NCBI RefSeq assembly: GCF_001905545.1
Contig: NZ_LIPD01000010.1
Coordinates: 1 to 64,000 of the forward strand
DNA length: 64,000 nucleotides
DNA from: Streptomyces sp. CB02056
Lineage (GTDB): Bacteria > Actinomycetota > Actinomycetes > Streptomycetales > Streptomycetaceae
Direction of reading: 5' to 3'
Notes under the pieces: model-generated
What the model was told of the DNA's origin: nothing
Database searches by the model: none
The model's input: the letters and a program-made list of their open reading frames with translations, nothing else
Translations under genes and position numbers: made by a program
In this document: in pieces, positions 28,460 to 36,931 of the stretch
How the letters are laid out: each line of letters begins with the position of its first letter
Numbering within the stretch: the stretch's first letter is position 1

Positions 28460-28500
28460 GACATCCTCTATGTACTAGTGCATACTTAGCTTTGTGCTAG
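28458..28500 (+). promoter_or_regulatory. MocR/PNPOx divergent control region
   Basis: ATGACA (28458-28463), 17 nt, and CATACT (28481-28486) form a promoter ending 7 nt before GTG 28494, so that mRNA is leaderless. The near-palindrome TATGTACTAGTGCATA (28469-28484) overlaps the -10. A direct repeat TGTACTAG (28471-28478) / TGTGCTAG (28493-28500) with 22-bp period fits MocR-type operators. Confidence 0.65.
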
Positions 28501-29831
28501 GAGACTATCCGCTGAAAGGGCGACGCGCCAGCGAAATCGCGGCCCACGTCGAGCAGGGCGTGAGCAGCGGGCAGCTCGCCCCGGGAACCGCGCTGCCCCC
28601 GCTGCGCGACCTCGCCGCCGAACTGGGCGTCAACCCCAACACCGTCGCCGCCGCCTACCGGCTGCTGCGCGACCGCGGCGTGATCGAGACGGCCGGCCGC
28701 AAGGGCAGCCGCATCCTGCCCAGACCCGCGCTCACCCCGCGCGACCAGATCCGCATCCCCGTCCCGCCGCACGCCCGCGACCTGTCCACCGGCAACCCCG
28801 ACCCGGCCCTGCTGCCCGACCTCGCCCAGGCCCTCGCGGCCGCCGCCGAGGCCGCGCGCACCGACCCCGTGCTGTACGGGCACGCCGGCGTCGACCCGCG
28901 GCTGCTCGCGCTCGCCCGCGCCTCCTTCGAGGCCGACGGCCTGCCCGGCGGCCCGATCGCCGTCGCCTCCGGCTCGCTGGACACCGTCGAACGGATCCTC
29001 GGCGCCCGGCTGCGCCCCGGCGACGCGGTGGCCGTCGAGGACCCGGGCTGGGGCAGCCTGCTCGACCTGCTGCCCGCGCTGGGGCTGAAGCAGGTGCCCG
29101 TCCGGCTGGACGACGAGGGCCCGCTGCCGGGGTCGCTGGCCGCCGCGCTGGCCGAGGGCGTCCGGGCCGTGGTGGTCACCAGCCGGGCGCAGAACCCGAC
29201 CGGTGCGGCGCTCACCGCGCGGCGGGCCGAGGCGCTCAAGGCCGTCCTGGCCGAGCACCCCGGGGTGCTGCTGATCGAGGATGACCACGGGCACGGCATG
29301 GTCGACCAGCCGTACCACCCGCTGGTCGGGGCGGGCACCCGGCACTGGGCGGTGGTGCGCTCGGCGGCCAAGGCGTACGGGCCGGACCTGCGGGTCTCGG
29401 TGGCGGTCGGGGACGAGGAGACGATCGGACGGGTGACCGGCCGGCTGCGGCTGGGCGCCGGCTGGGTCAGCCACCTGCTGCAGCGCACCGTCGCGGAGCT
29501 GTGGAGCGGCGACGCCGCGCCGGCCGACCGGGTGGCCGCCGCGTACCGGGCCCGGCGGGACTCGCTGCTGGACGAGCTGTCGGCGCGCGGGATCGCGGCG
29601 CACGGACGGAGCGGACTGAACGTCTGGGTGCCGGTGCCGGACGAGACCTCGGTGCTGGCGGCGCTGGTGCAGCGCGGCTGGGTCGCGGCGCCCGGCGTGC
29701 GGTACCGGATCCAGTCGCCGCCCGGGCTGCGGTTCACCACGGCGCGGCTGGAGGCGGCCCACGCGCGGGAGCTGGCGGAGGACCTGGCGGCGGTGCTGGG
29801 GGCGGGCGGGGGCGGGTCGCGGCTGGTGTGA
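28494..29831 (+). CDS. MocR-family (GntR plus aminotransferase) regulator
   Basis: 445 aa. N-terminal GntR winged helix (GVSSGQLAPGTALPPLRDLA, ELGVNPNTVAAAYRLL) followed by a fold-type I aminotransferase domain from about residue 95 (ASGSLDTVERILGARLRPGD, SRAQNPTGAAL, EDDHGHG). The PLP lysine region reads VRSAAKAYGPDLRV, so the cofactor lysine appears present. Such proteins sense PLP or an amine adduct and control the divergent gene. Start GTG 28494 is leaderless from the promoter at 28458-28486. Confidence 0.88.
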   Translation: MLGDYPLKGRRASEIAAHVEQGVSSGQLAPGTALPPLRDLAAELGVNPNTVAAAYRLLRDRGVIETAGRKGSRILPRPALTPRDQIRIPVPPHARDLSTGNPDPALLPDLAQALAAAAEAARTDPVLYGHAGVDPRLLALARASFEADGLPGGPIAVASGSLDTVERILGARLRPGDAVAVEDPGWGSLLDLLPALGLKQVPVRLDDEGPLPGSLAAALAEGVRAVVVTSRAQNPTGAALTARRAEALKAVLAEHPGVLLIEDDHGHGMVDQPYHPLVGAGTRHWAVVRSAAKAYGPDLRVSVAVGDEETIGRVTGRLRLGAGWVSHLLQRTVAELWSGDAAPADRVAAAYRARRDSLLDELSARGIAAHGRSGLNVWVPVPDETSVLAALVQRGWVAAPGVRYRIQSPPGLRFTTARLEAAHARELAEDLAAVLGAGGGGSRLV

Positions 29832-30085
29832 GTCGTGGTCGGGCCCTGGGGTGCGGGGCGGGTGGGGCAGGTGTGGCGGGTGTGAACCGCGGGCGGCGTC
29901 CGGGCGTCGCCCGCCCGGTTGGTCTGAACCCGGCGGTAACAAAAGCGGAAACCTCCCGCAGACGCCTAGCGGTGGTGGGCGCGCGCATGTCATCTTCATC
30001 GCGCCACCGGCCGGCGGCCCACCCTCACCCAGGCGTCCTCCCGTTCCCCGTTTCCCCGGGAGGACCGAGCCGCAGGAGTTCCGCA

Positions 30086-31324
30086 GTGCCCGAGAACTGT
30101 TCGAGCAGCGCCCGCAGCACCCGCAGTGCCCGAAGCAGCAGCAGCGCCCCTCGCCCCGGCCGACGGCTGCTCGCCGCGGCCCTGGCCCTCCCGATCGCCG
30201 TCGCGGGCCTGGCCGTCGCCTCGCCGGCCTCCGCCGCTCCGTCCGCCCCGGCCGCACCGGCTGTCGTGCCGTCCGGGCCCACCGCCAGCGTCACCCTCGG
30301 CGACAGCTACATCTCCGGCGAGGCCGGCCGCTGGAAGGGCAACGCGGCCGGCACCGGCGGCGGCCGCAACGGCACCGACCGGGCCTGGACCGGCAGTTCG
30401 TACGACCCCTCGCGGGTCTACGGCGCCACCGCCGCGAGCGGGTGCGACCGCTCGGACGTCGCCGAGGTGCTCAGCGCCTCGACCGGGGCCCAGAACGAGA
30501 TCGACCTGGCCTGCTCCGGCGCCGTCAGCGCCAACGTCTTCCGTGCCGCCAACGGCGGGCAGTCGCTCAAGGGCGAGGCCCCACAGGCCGACCAACTCGC
30601 CACCGTGGCACGGCAGAACAACGTCAAGCTGATCACCCTGTCGATCGGCGGCAACGACCTGGGCTTCTCGGACGTCATCTCCACCTGCGTGCAGGACTAC
30701 CTGATCTGGTACTCCTACTGCCACGACTCCGCGCAGTCCGGGATCGACGCCAAGATGCCCGCCGCGATGGCCGGGGTCGGCAAGGCGATCGACGAGATCC
30801 GCGCGGTGATGGCCGGCGCCGGCTACGCGCAGTCGGACTACCGCCTGGTGCTGCAGTCCTACCCGTCGCCGATCCCGCGCGGCGCCGAGATGCGGTACCC
30901 GGAGAGCGGCTGGACCCGCTCCAACACCGGCGGCTGCCCGTTCTGGGACGGCGACGCCGACTGGGCCCGCGACTCGATGGTGCCGCAGATCTCCCAGGCG
31001 CTGGCGGGCGTCGCCGCCGCCAAGGGCGCGCAGTTCCTGGACCTGTCGGACATGCTGCAGGGCCGCGAGGTCTGCTCGACGGCCACCCGGCAGCCGACCG
31101 CGAGCTCCGGCCCGTCCGCGACCACCAGCGAGTGGGCGCGCTTCCTGGACGGCGGCCTCAACTCCACGCAGGGCGTGCTGCAGGAGTCGATGCACCCCAA
31201 CTACTACGGCCAGCAGGCGGTCGGGCGCTGCCTGACGCTGCTGTGGGCGCGCCCGAGCGGTGACTACGCGTGCCGCAACACGGCCGGGCAGGACGCGAGC
31301 GGGATGTACCTCACCGCACGGTGA
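30086..31324 (+). CDS. Secreted SGNH-fold lipase/esterase
   Basis: 412 aa. Signal peptide with Ser/Arg-rich leader, hydrophobic core (LLAAALALPIAVAGLAVA) and SPASA^APSA cleavage site. The SGNH blocks are complete: GDSYISGEAGRW (nucleophile Ser), SIGGNDLGF (oxyanion Gly/Asn), and the catalytic His in MHPNYYGQQAVGRC. Several cysteines indicate disulfides outside the cell. Resembles Streptomyces GDSL lipases and phospholipases. GTG 30086 with GGAG upstream is chosen; ATG or GTG codons further up (for example 29989) would lengthen the leader. Ends at a terminator shared with the convergent NDH-2 gene. Confidence 0.87.
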   Translation: MPENCSSSARSTRSARSSSSAPRPGRRLLAAALALPIAVAGLAVASPASAAPSAPAAPAVVPSGPTASVTLGDSYISGEAGRWKGNAAGTGGGRNGTDRAWTGSSYDPSRVYGATAASGCDRSDVAEVLSASTGAQNEIDLACSGAVSANVFRAANGGQSLKGEAPQADQLATVARQNNVKLITLSIGGNDLGFSDVISTCVQDYLIWYSYCHDSAQSGIDAKMPAAMAGVGKAIDEIRAVMAGAGYAQSDYRLVLQSYPSPIPRGAEMRYPESGWTRSNTGGCPFWDGDADWARDSMVPQISQALAGVAAAKGAQFLDLSDMLQGREVCSTATRQPTASSGPSATTSEWARFLDGGLNSTQGVLQESMHPNYYGQQAVGRCLTLLWARPSGDYACRNTAGQDASGMYLTAR

Positions 31325-31334
31325 GCACACGGTC

Positions 31335-31366
31335 GGCGCCCCCGCGGCCTCGGCCGTGGGGGCGCC
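31335..31366. terminator. Bidirectional terminator between lipase and ndh
   Basis: GGCGCCCCCGCGG and CCGTGGGGGCGCC form a 13-bp stem with one G-T pair and a six-base loop, 10 nt after the lipase stop and 20 nt beyond the end of the convergent ndh gene. Confidence 0.8.
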
Positions 31367-31386
31367 GAACCGCCGTTCCGCCGTGC

Positions 31387-32745
31387 TCAGCCCTTGGCGA
31401 GCAGGGACTGGGCGTGCGCGATGACCTGATCCTTCGTCAGGTACGCGTCGGTGTACTCGAAGTCCTGCAGCCGGGCGGGCTGGCGGGCGAGGAAGCCGGT
31501 CCGGACGAAGTCGTCGCCGGCGGTCGCGTTGAGCAGCCAGTTGGCGCCCACCCGGAACTTGGCCGCGTTGGTGCGCATCGCCATCAGGTGGTAGCCGCGC
31601 GCCACCAGCTGGGCGGGCACCCCGCGCAGCTCGATGCCGAGCGGCTTGGAGACCGCGTCCTTGCCGCCGAGGTCGACCACCAGGCCCAAGTCCTTGTGGT
31701 AGTACGGCTCCAGGGGCTGGTTGCGGAGCGAGGCGATCACGTTGTTCGCGACCGCGCGGCCCTGGCGGGCGGAGTGCTGGGCGGTCGGCGGGCAGACCGC
31801 GCCGTCGCCCTTGGCGAGGTCGGGGACGGCGGCGGCGTCGCCGAGCGCGAACACGCCCTCGAACTGCGGCACCCGCATCTCCGCCGTCACGGCGAGCCGG
31901 CCGCGGACCGTCTCGGCGTCCAGGGTGCCGATCAGCGGGCTCGCGGCCACCCCGGCCGTCCAGATCAGGGTGCGGCAGGGGAGCACCCGGCCGTCGGTGA
32001 ACTTGACCGTCTCGGCGCCGACTTCGGCCACCGAGACGCCCAGCGACACCTCGATGCCGCGGTCGCGCAGCACCTCCAGGGCGGCCTCGCCGAGCGGGTC
32101 GCCGAGCTCCGGCATCAGCTTCGGGGCGATGTCGATCAGGTGCCACTTGATCTGCCGGGCGTCCAGACGCGGGTAGCGGTGGGCGGCGGCGGTGGTCAGG
32201 CGCTGGAGGCAGGCGGCCGTCTCGGTGCCCGCGTAGCCGCCGCCGACCACCACGAACTGGAGCCGGGACTCGCGCTCCTTCTGGTCCAAGGTGGCCGAGG
32301 CGAGGTCGAGTTGGGCGATCACGTGGTCGCGGACGTAGGCCGCCTCGGCGAGCGTCTTCATGCCGCGGGCGTAGTCGGTGAGGCCGGGGATGTCGAAGGT
32401 GCGGGTGACGCTGCCGGGGGCGAGCACCAGGACGTCGTACTTCTGCGCCACCACCTCGTCGGTGATCTTGCGGACGACGCACACCTTGGAGGCCGGGTCC
32501 ACACCGATGGCGCCGCCGGGGACGATGTGGGTGCGGCGCAGCGTACGGCGCAGCGAGACGGCCACGGACTGCGGGGTGAGGACGCCGGCCGCGACATGGG
32601 GGAGGAGGGGGAGGTAGAGCTGGTAGCTGAACGGCGTGACCAGCGAGATCTCGGCCTCCGACGGTGACAGCTTGTGTTCGAGGCGGCGGGCGCACTCCAG
32701 GCCGGCGAAGCCACCGCCCACGATCAGGATCCGAGGTCGTTCCAT
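31387..32745 (-). CDS. ndh: Type II NADH dehydrogenase
   Basis: 452 aa. Two Rossmann motifs: FAD-binding RILIVGGGFAGLECARRL at the N terminus and NADH-binding VVVGGGYAGTETA near 170. FALGDAAAVPD supplies the FAD ribityl contact. The enzyme passes electrons from NADH to menaquinone at the membrane without proton pumping. The C terminus (LQDFEYTDAYLTKDQVIAHA) is helical and probably binds the membrane. ATG 32745; the upstream region to the HipA-like gene is a polypurine tract. Confidence 0.92.
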   Translation of the reverse strand: MERPRILIVGGGFAGLECARRLEHKLSPSEAEISLVTPFSYQLYLPLLPHVAAGVLTPQSVAVSLRRTLRRTHIVPGGAIGVDPASKVCVVRKITDEVVAQKYDVLVLAPGSVTRTFDIPGLTDYARGMKTLAEAAYVRDHVIAQLDLASATLDQKERESRLQFVVVGGGYAGTETAACLQRLTTAAAHRYPRLDARQIKWHLIDIAPKLMPELGDPLGEAALEVLRDRGIEVSLGVSVAEVGAETVKFTDGRVLPCRTLIWTAGVAASPLIGTLDAETVRGRLAVTAEMRVPQFEGVFALGDAAAVPDLAKGDGAVCPPTAQHSARQGRAVANNVIASLRNQPLEPYYHKDLGLVVDLGGKDAVSKPLGIELRGVPAQLVARGYHLMAMRTNAAKFRVGANWLLNATAGDDFVRTGFLARQPARLQDFEYTDAYLTKDQVIAHAQSLLAKG

Positions 32746-32830
32746 CGCTCATCCCTTTGCCGTGAAGGTCCCCATTACTGTCCGCCACACTCGCACGGAG
32801 CAGCGGGGGCTGCCACCGGGGTGGGGCCGT

Positions 32831-32912
32831 GGGGGTGGGGTGGAGGAGGGCGGGGAGAAAAGGGAGAAGAGGGAGAACGGGGTGGCGGCGGGAGGGGGAG
32901 AGAGGAAAGGGC
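32831..32912 (+). other. Polypurine/G-rich tract with G-quadruplex potential
   Basis: Nearly all purines over about 80 bases. Within it GGGGG-T-GGGG-TGGAGGA-GGG-C-GGGG (32831-32854) has four G-runs of at least three. The tract sits between the divergent ndh and HipA-like genes. Confidence 0.6.
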
Positions 32913-32923
32913 GGCGACACCGA

Positions 32924-32929
32924 TAGGCT
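32924..32929 (+). promoter_or_regulatory. -10 of a leaderless promoter
   Basis: TAGGCT ends 7 nt before GTG 32937; no ribosome binding site is present. The -35 is not clear within the purine tract. Confidence 0.5.
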
Positions 32930-32936
32930 GTCGGCC

Positions 32937-33692
32937 GTGCTACCCGAGGTGACGGCGATCCGGTACGTGACGCCACTGCGAGAAGGCGGCTCGATGCCGG
33001 GCCTGGTCGAGGCCGACGATCGGCGGCTGTACGCGCTGAAATGGGTCGGTGCGGCGCAGGGCCGCAAGGCGTTGGTCGCGGAGGTGCTGGCCGGGGAGCT
33101 CGGCCGGCGGCTCGGGCTGCCGGTGCCGGAGCTGGTGACGGTCGACCTGGACCCGGTGCTCGCGCGCAGCGAGCCGGACCACCAGATCCAGGACCAGATG
33201 AGGGCCAGTGGCGGGACCAACCTCGGGATGGCCTTCGTCAGCGGTGCGCTCAACTTCGACCCGCTCTGCTTCGAGGTGGATCCGGAGCTCGCCGGGCAGG
33301 TGCTCTGGTTCGACGCGCTGATCGGCAACGTCGACCGCTCCTGGCGCAACCCCAACCTGCTGGTGGCGACCGGCGGGCTGCGGCTGATCGACCACGGCGC
33401 GAGCCTGATCTTCCACCACAACTGGCCGGGTGCCGCCGCCTGGATCCGCCGTCCGTACGACGCCTCCGACCACGCGCTGCTGGGGGCCCGGCCGGATCTG
33501 GCGGCGGCCGACAAGGCGCTCGCGCCGCTCGCCGAGGCGGCGATCGAGGCCGCGGTGGCGCAGATCCCCGAGGTCTGGCTGGTGGACGAGTTCGGCTTCG
33601 ACTCGCCCGACGAGGTGCGCGCCGCGTACCGGACCCAGCTGACCGAGCGACTGGCCGGTCCGCGCGACTGGCTGCCGGAGGTGCCCGCATGA
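32937..33692 (+). CDS. HipA-like protein kinase
   Basis: 251 aa, about half the length of Escherichia coli HipA, and corresponding to its kinase core. Kinase residues are in place: K35 (LYALKW) for ATP, catalytic loop GNVDRSWRNPN with D133 and N138, and metal-binding D152 in LIDHG. Expected to phosphorylate a protein or other acceptor; the target is unknown. No HipB-type helix-turn-helix antitoxin is adjacent. Instead the stop overlaps the start of a DUF3037 gene (ATGA), a partnership that I recall recurring in many bacteria. Start GTG 32937 appears leaderless. Confidence 0.83.
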   Translation: MLPEVTAIRYVTPLREGGSMPGLVEADDRRLYALKWVGAAQGRKALVAEVLAGELGRRLGLPVPELVTVDLDPVLARSEPDHQIQDQMRASGGTNLGMAFVSGALNFDPLCFEVDPELAGQVLWFDALIGNVDRSWRNPNLLVATGGLRLIDHGASLIFHHNWPGAAAWIRRPYDASDHALLGARPDLAAADKALAPLAEAAIEAAVAQIPEVWLVDEFGFDSPDEVRAAYRTQLTERLAGPRDWLPEVPA

Positions 33693-34105
33693 CCGAGTTC
33701 ACGCTGTCCGTGCTGCCGGCCGCCGTCGAGCTGCACGACTACGAGTACGCCGTGATCCGCGCGGTGCCGAGGGTCGAGCGCGGCGAGTGCGTCAACGTCG
33801 GGGTGCTGCTGTACTGCCGACAGGAATCGCACCTGGCCGCCCGGACCCACCTGGACCAGGCCCGGCTGTTGGCGCTGGACCCGGTGGCGGACGTGCAGGG
33901 CGTGCGGCGGGCGCTGCAGGGGATCGAGGCGGTCTGCCACGGCGGCCCGCAGGCCGGTCCGGCGGCGGGGGACAGCGCCGGGCAGCGGTTCCGCTGGCTG
34001 ACCGCGCCGCGCAGCGCGATCGTCCAGCCGGGGCCGGTGCACACCGGGCTGACCGCGGACCCGGAGGCGGAGCTCCGGCGGCTGTTCGACCAGTTGGTGC
34101 TCTGA
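33689..34105 (+). CDS. DUF3037 protein paired with the HipA-like kinase
   Basis: 138 aa. The DUF3037 hallmark LHDYEYAVIRAVPRVERGEC, followed by VNVGVLLYC, is intact, as are the LDQARLLALDPVADVQ and FRWLTAPRSAIVQPGPVHTG segments. No catalytic motif is recognisable. ATG 33689 overlaps the kinase stop by 4 nt, so expression is translationally coupled. The constant genomic pairing with HipA-like kinases suggests that it is the partner, substrate or adaptor of the kinase. Confidence 0.85.
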   Translation: MTEFTLSVLPAAVELHDYEYAVIRAVPRVERGECVNVGVLLYCRQESHLAARTHLDQARLLALDPVADVQGVRRALQGIEAVCHGGPQAGPAAGDSAGQRFRWLTAPRSAIVQPGPVHTGLTADPEAELRRLFDQLVL

Positions 34106-34152
34106 CACCGGAGGGTTCCGGGGCGGCTCGCGGACGGTTGCCGTGGTCAAAG

Positions 34153-34183
34153 CTTGAGTTACTGAAGCACCTGGTCGTACTCT
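34153..34183 (+). promoter_or_regulatory. MarR promoter with autoregulatory palindrome
   Basis: TTGAGT (34154-34159), 18 nt, TACTCT (34178-34183), then 6 nt to ATG 34190, which is leaderless. The near-palindrome CTTGAGTTACTGAAG (34153-34167; mirror-matched except at one base per half) covers the -35, where an autorepressor would bind. Confidence 0.65.
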
Positions 34184-34189
34184 GGCCCC

Positions 34190-34645
34190 ATGGGTTCGAC
34201 AGCGACGACGACCGTACCGACCAACGCCGAGTTGATGGAGGCGCTGGCCTCCGTCGGTGCCGCGTACTTCCAGGACTTCGCGGCCGCCGCGGCCCGGCAC
34301 GGGCTCTCCTCCTCGCAGGCCAAGGCGCTGGGCGCGGTGCAGGAGCCGGTGCCGATGCGCGCGCTGGCCGGGAGGCTCGGCTGCGACGCCTCGAACGTCA
34401 CCGGGATCGTGGACCGGCTGGAGTCGCTGGGCCTGGCCAACCGGGAGGCGGCGGCCGGTGACCGCCGGGTGAAGATCGTGGTGATCACGGCCGAGGGCCG
34501 GGAGATCCTGAACCGCATCCGCGGCGAGATGGCCCGGACCCACCAGGCCTTCGAGGCGATGACCGACGAGCAGCGGATCGCCCTGCACTCGATCTGCTCC
34601 CAGGTGCTGCCGGTGCTGGCCGGTCGTACGGGCGGCGCGCAGTAG
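34190..34645 (+). CDS. MarR-family transcriptional regulator
   Basis: 151 aa, standard length. Winged helix: LSSSQAKALGAVQEPVPMRA, LAGRLGCDASNVTGIVDRLE and wing GDRRVKIVVITAEGREIL, with flanking dimerisation helices. Ligand unknown. A leaderless start at ATG 34190 lies under a promoter whose -35 is covered by a palindrome, so negative autoregulation is likely. It is convergent with the HelD-type gene and does not obviously belong to the HipA/DUF3037 pair. A candidate regulator for the nearby efflux pumps, but no shared operator was seen. Confidence 0.88.
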   Translation: MGSTATTTVPTNAELMEALASVGAAYFQDFAAAAARHGLSSSQAKALGAVQEPVPMRALAGRLGCDASNVTGIVDRLESLGLANREAAAGDRRVKIVVITAEGREILNRIRGEMARTHQAFEAMTDEQRIALHSICSQVLPVLAGRTGGAQ

Positions 34646-34685
34646 GACCCCGCGCCGCCCGCGCGCCGCCCGTGCTTCGTCCCGG

Positions 34686-36812
34686 TCAGAGCAGCCCGGC
34701 GAGTTCCGGTGGCAGCGGCCGGTGGTGGAGCAGGGTGAGTGAGCGGGTGGTCCGGGTCAGGGCGACGTAGAGGTCGCGCGGGGCGAGCGCGGCCGGCTCG
34801 ACCACCACGACCGCGTCGAATTCCAGCCCCTTGGCGTCCGCGACCGTGAGCGCGTCCAGCTCCGTAGCCAGGGCGTCCGGTGCGATCACGCCGAGGGTGC
34901 CCGGGCCGACGGGCAGCCGGGCGAGCGCGGCGGCGAAGCCGCCCGCCGGGACGCGGACCGCGCGGGGCCGCTCGGTGCCCGGGCGGATGGACTCGGGCGG
35001 CCGGTGGCCGGGCACGGCGGTGCGCAGCACGGCGGCGGCGAGGGCCATGACGGGCTCCGGCGTGCGGTAGTTGACGGTGAGCCGTTCCTCGCGCCAGCGG
35101 CCGGGCAGGTGCGGGTCGAGCGTCTCGGCCCAGCTGCGGGCGCCGGCGGGCGAGCCGGTCTGGGCGAGGTCGCCGACGATGGTGAGCGAGGTGGTCGGGA
35201 CGCGCCGCAGGACGGCGCGCCAGGCCATCGCGGACAGCTCCTGCGCCTCGTCCACGACGACGTGGCCGTACGCCCAGGTGCGGTCGGCGGCGGCGCGCTC
35301 GGCGGTGGAGCGGTACGGGCCGTCGTCGCGGAAGCGCTCGGCCAGGGCGGCGGAGTCCAGCAGGGCGTCGTCGGTCTGCCCGGTGATGGTCAACACGCCC
35401 TGGGCGAAGGCCAGTTCGTCCGGGTCTTGACCGGTGGGGGCCAAGGGCCCCTCGGCGCCCAGGAGTTCGGCGGCCTCGTCGAGCAGCGGGACGTCCTCGG
35501 CCGTCCACTCGGAGCCGGGCGGGCGGAGCAGGGCGGTCGCGTGCTCGGGGGCCGCCCCGGCGAGCAACTCCCAGTCGGTGAGCAGGCGTTCGATCAGCTG
35601 CTGCGGGGTGAGCCGGGGCCAGAGCGGGTCGAGCGCGGCGCGGACGTCCGGCCGCTCCCACAGCTCGCGCGGGGCGTAGTGCGCCTCCTCGTCGTCGTAC
35701 GGTCGGCCGAGGCTGAGCGCCTGGCCGATCGCGAGGGCGTCGAGCAGGGTGCCCAGATAGAAGGCGCGGGCCCGGTTGTGCGGCAGTCGCAGGCCGCGGG
35801 CGGCGTCCCGGGCCTCGGCGCAGGCCCGGGCGGAGACCCGCAGCCCCTCGCCGAGGTCCAGGCCCTCGACGGGGGCCGTCTGGTGGGCGGCCACGGCGGC
35901 GCGGAGCACCCCGGCCATCCAGGGGCCGCCCTTGGCGAAGGCGGCGGCGGGGTCGTCGGTGCCGGTGGCGGCGAGGCCGGGGAGGAGTTCGGCGACGGTG
36001 CGGAGCACCACCTCGGTCTCGCCGAGGGCGGGCAGCACCTCCTCGATGTACCGCAGGAAGCCGGGGTTGGGGCCGATCACCAGGACGCCCCGGCGCTCCA
36101 GCGCGGCGCGGTGGGTGAACAGCAGGTAGGCGGCGCGGTGCAGGGCGGCCAGCGTCTTCCCGGTGCCGGGGCCGCCCTGGACGACCAGGGCGCCGCGCAG
36201 CGGGGAGCGGATCACCCGGTCCTGCTCGGCCTGGATGGTGGCGACGGCGGTGCCCATCCGGCCGGTGCGCTCGCGGTCGAGGGCGGCGAGCAGGGCGGCT
36301 TCGCCGACCAGGGTGCCGCGGCCGGACTCGTCCAGCCCGGCGAGGTCGAGCGCCTCGTCGTCGAGGCCGGTGACGGTGCGGCCCCGGGTGTGCAGGTGGC
36401 GGCGGCGCACCACCGGGCCGGGGTGGACGGGGGTCGCGGTGTAGAAGGGGCGGGCGGCCGGCGCGCGCCAGTCGAGCAGCAGCGGTTCGTACGTCTCGTC
36501 GGTCAGGCCGGTACGGCCGATGTAGTGGACGGTGCCGTCGCGCTCGTCGAGCCGGCCGAAGCAGAGGCCGCGCTCGACCGCCTCCAGCCGGGCGGCGTGG
36601 CGGGCGGCTTCGCGGGAGCGCACCTCGCGCTCCAGCCGGGCCTGGTGGGTGCCACCGGATCCGGCGCCGTCGTGGGCGCCGTCGGCGGTGCGGCGGGCCC
36701 GTTCGCGCTCGGTGTCCAGCCGGGCGTAGAGCCGGGCGAGGTGGGCCTGCTCGGTGCGCAGGGCCGCGGCGAGGGCGCTGGAGTCCCGCGCGGTCACTGG
36801 CGGTTCGCTCAT
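34686..36812 (-). CDS. helD: HelD-family RNA polymerase-remodelling helicase
   Basis: 708 aa. An N-terminal helical arm (EQAHLARLYARLDTERERAR, EREVRSREAARHAARLEAVE) precedes the HelD-specific module (HYIGRTGLTDETYEPLLLDW) and a superfamily 1 ATPase with Walker A GGPGTGKT, DEAQE-type Walker B (VVVDEAQELSA), GDLAQTG and NYRTPEP motifs. HelD proteins insert arms into RNA polymerase channels and release stalled polymerase; some streptomycete members (HelR) displace rifamycins. No rifamycin-associated palindrome is seen upstream, so resistance is only a possibility. Divergent from purB. Confidence 0.88.
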   Translation of the reverse strand: MSEPPVTARDSSALAAALRTEQAHLARLYARLDTERERARRTADGAHDGAGSGGTHQARLEREVRSREAARHAARLEAVERGLCFGRLDERDGTVHYIGRTGLTDETYEPLLLDWRAPAARPFYTATPVHPGPVVRRRHLHTRGRTVTGLDDEALDLAGLDESGRGTLVGEAALLAALDRERTGRMGTAVATIQAEQDRVIRSPLRGALVVQGGPGTGKTLAALHRAAYLLFTHRAALERRGVLVIGPNPGFLRYIEEVLPALGETEVVLRTVAELLPGLAATGTDDPAAAFAKGGPWMAGVLRAAVAAHQTAPVEGLDLGEGLRVSARACAEARDAARGLRLPHNRARAFYLGTLLDALAIGQALSLGRPYDDEEAHYAPRELWERPDVRAALDPLWPRLTPQQLIERLLTDWELLAGAAPEHATALLRPPGSEWTAEDVPLLDEAAELLGAEGPLAPTGQDPDELAFAQGVLTITGQTDDALLDSAALAERFRDDGPYRSTAERAAADRTWAYGHVVVDEAQELSAMAWRAVLRRVPTTSLTIVGDLAQTGSPAGARSWAETLDPHLPGRWREERLTVNYRTPEPVMALAAAVLRTAVPGHRPPESIRPGTERPRAVRVPAGGFAAALARLPVGPGTLGVIAPDALATELDALTVADAKGLEFDAVVVVEPAALAPRDLYVALTRTTRSLTLLHHRPLPPELAGLL

Positions 36813-36917
36813 CGGTGTGGTATCCTTGCGGTGAGAAGGCTGCGGTGCGTCATCTGAAAGGCGCTCAATTGACCCAGCCTACCCCACTCCGCCGACGTCC
36901 GGCGTGACCTCGGCTGT

Positions 36918-36923
36918 TACTCT
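36918..36923 (+). promoter_or_regulatory. -10 of purB promoter
   Basis: TACTCT ends 8 nt before GTG 36932, with no ribosome site between. The -35 is unclear. Confidence 0.45.
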
Positions 36924-36931
36924 TGCGAAGC

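Noticed and set aside
32937..34645. Classical HipBA toxin-antitoxin system with the nearby regulator as antitoxin.
   Set aside because: The nearby regulator is a MarR protein with its own promoter, not an Xre-type HipB, and it follows rather than precedes the kinase.
36813..36931. Rifamycin-associated element upstream of the HelD-type gene.
   Set aside because: No long palindrome of the expected kind is visible in the gap.
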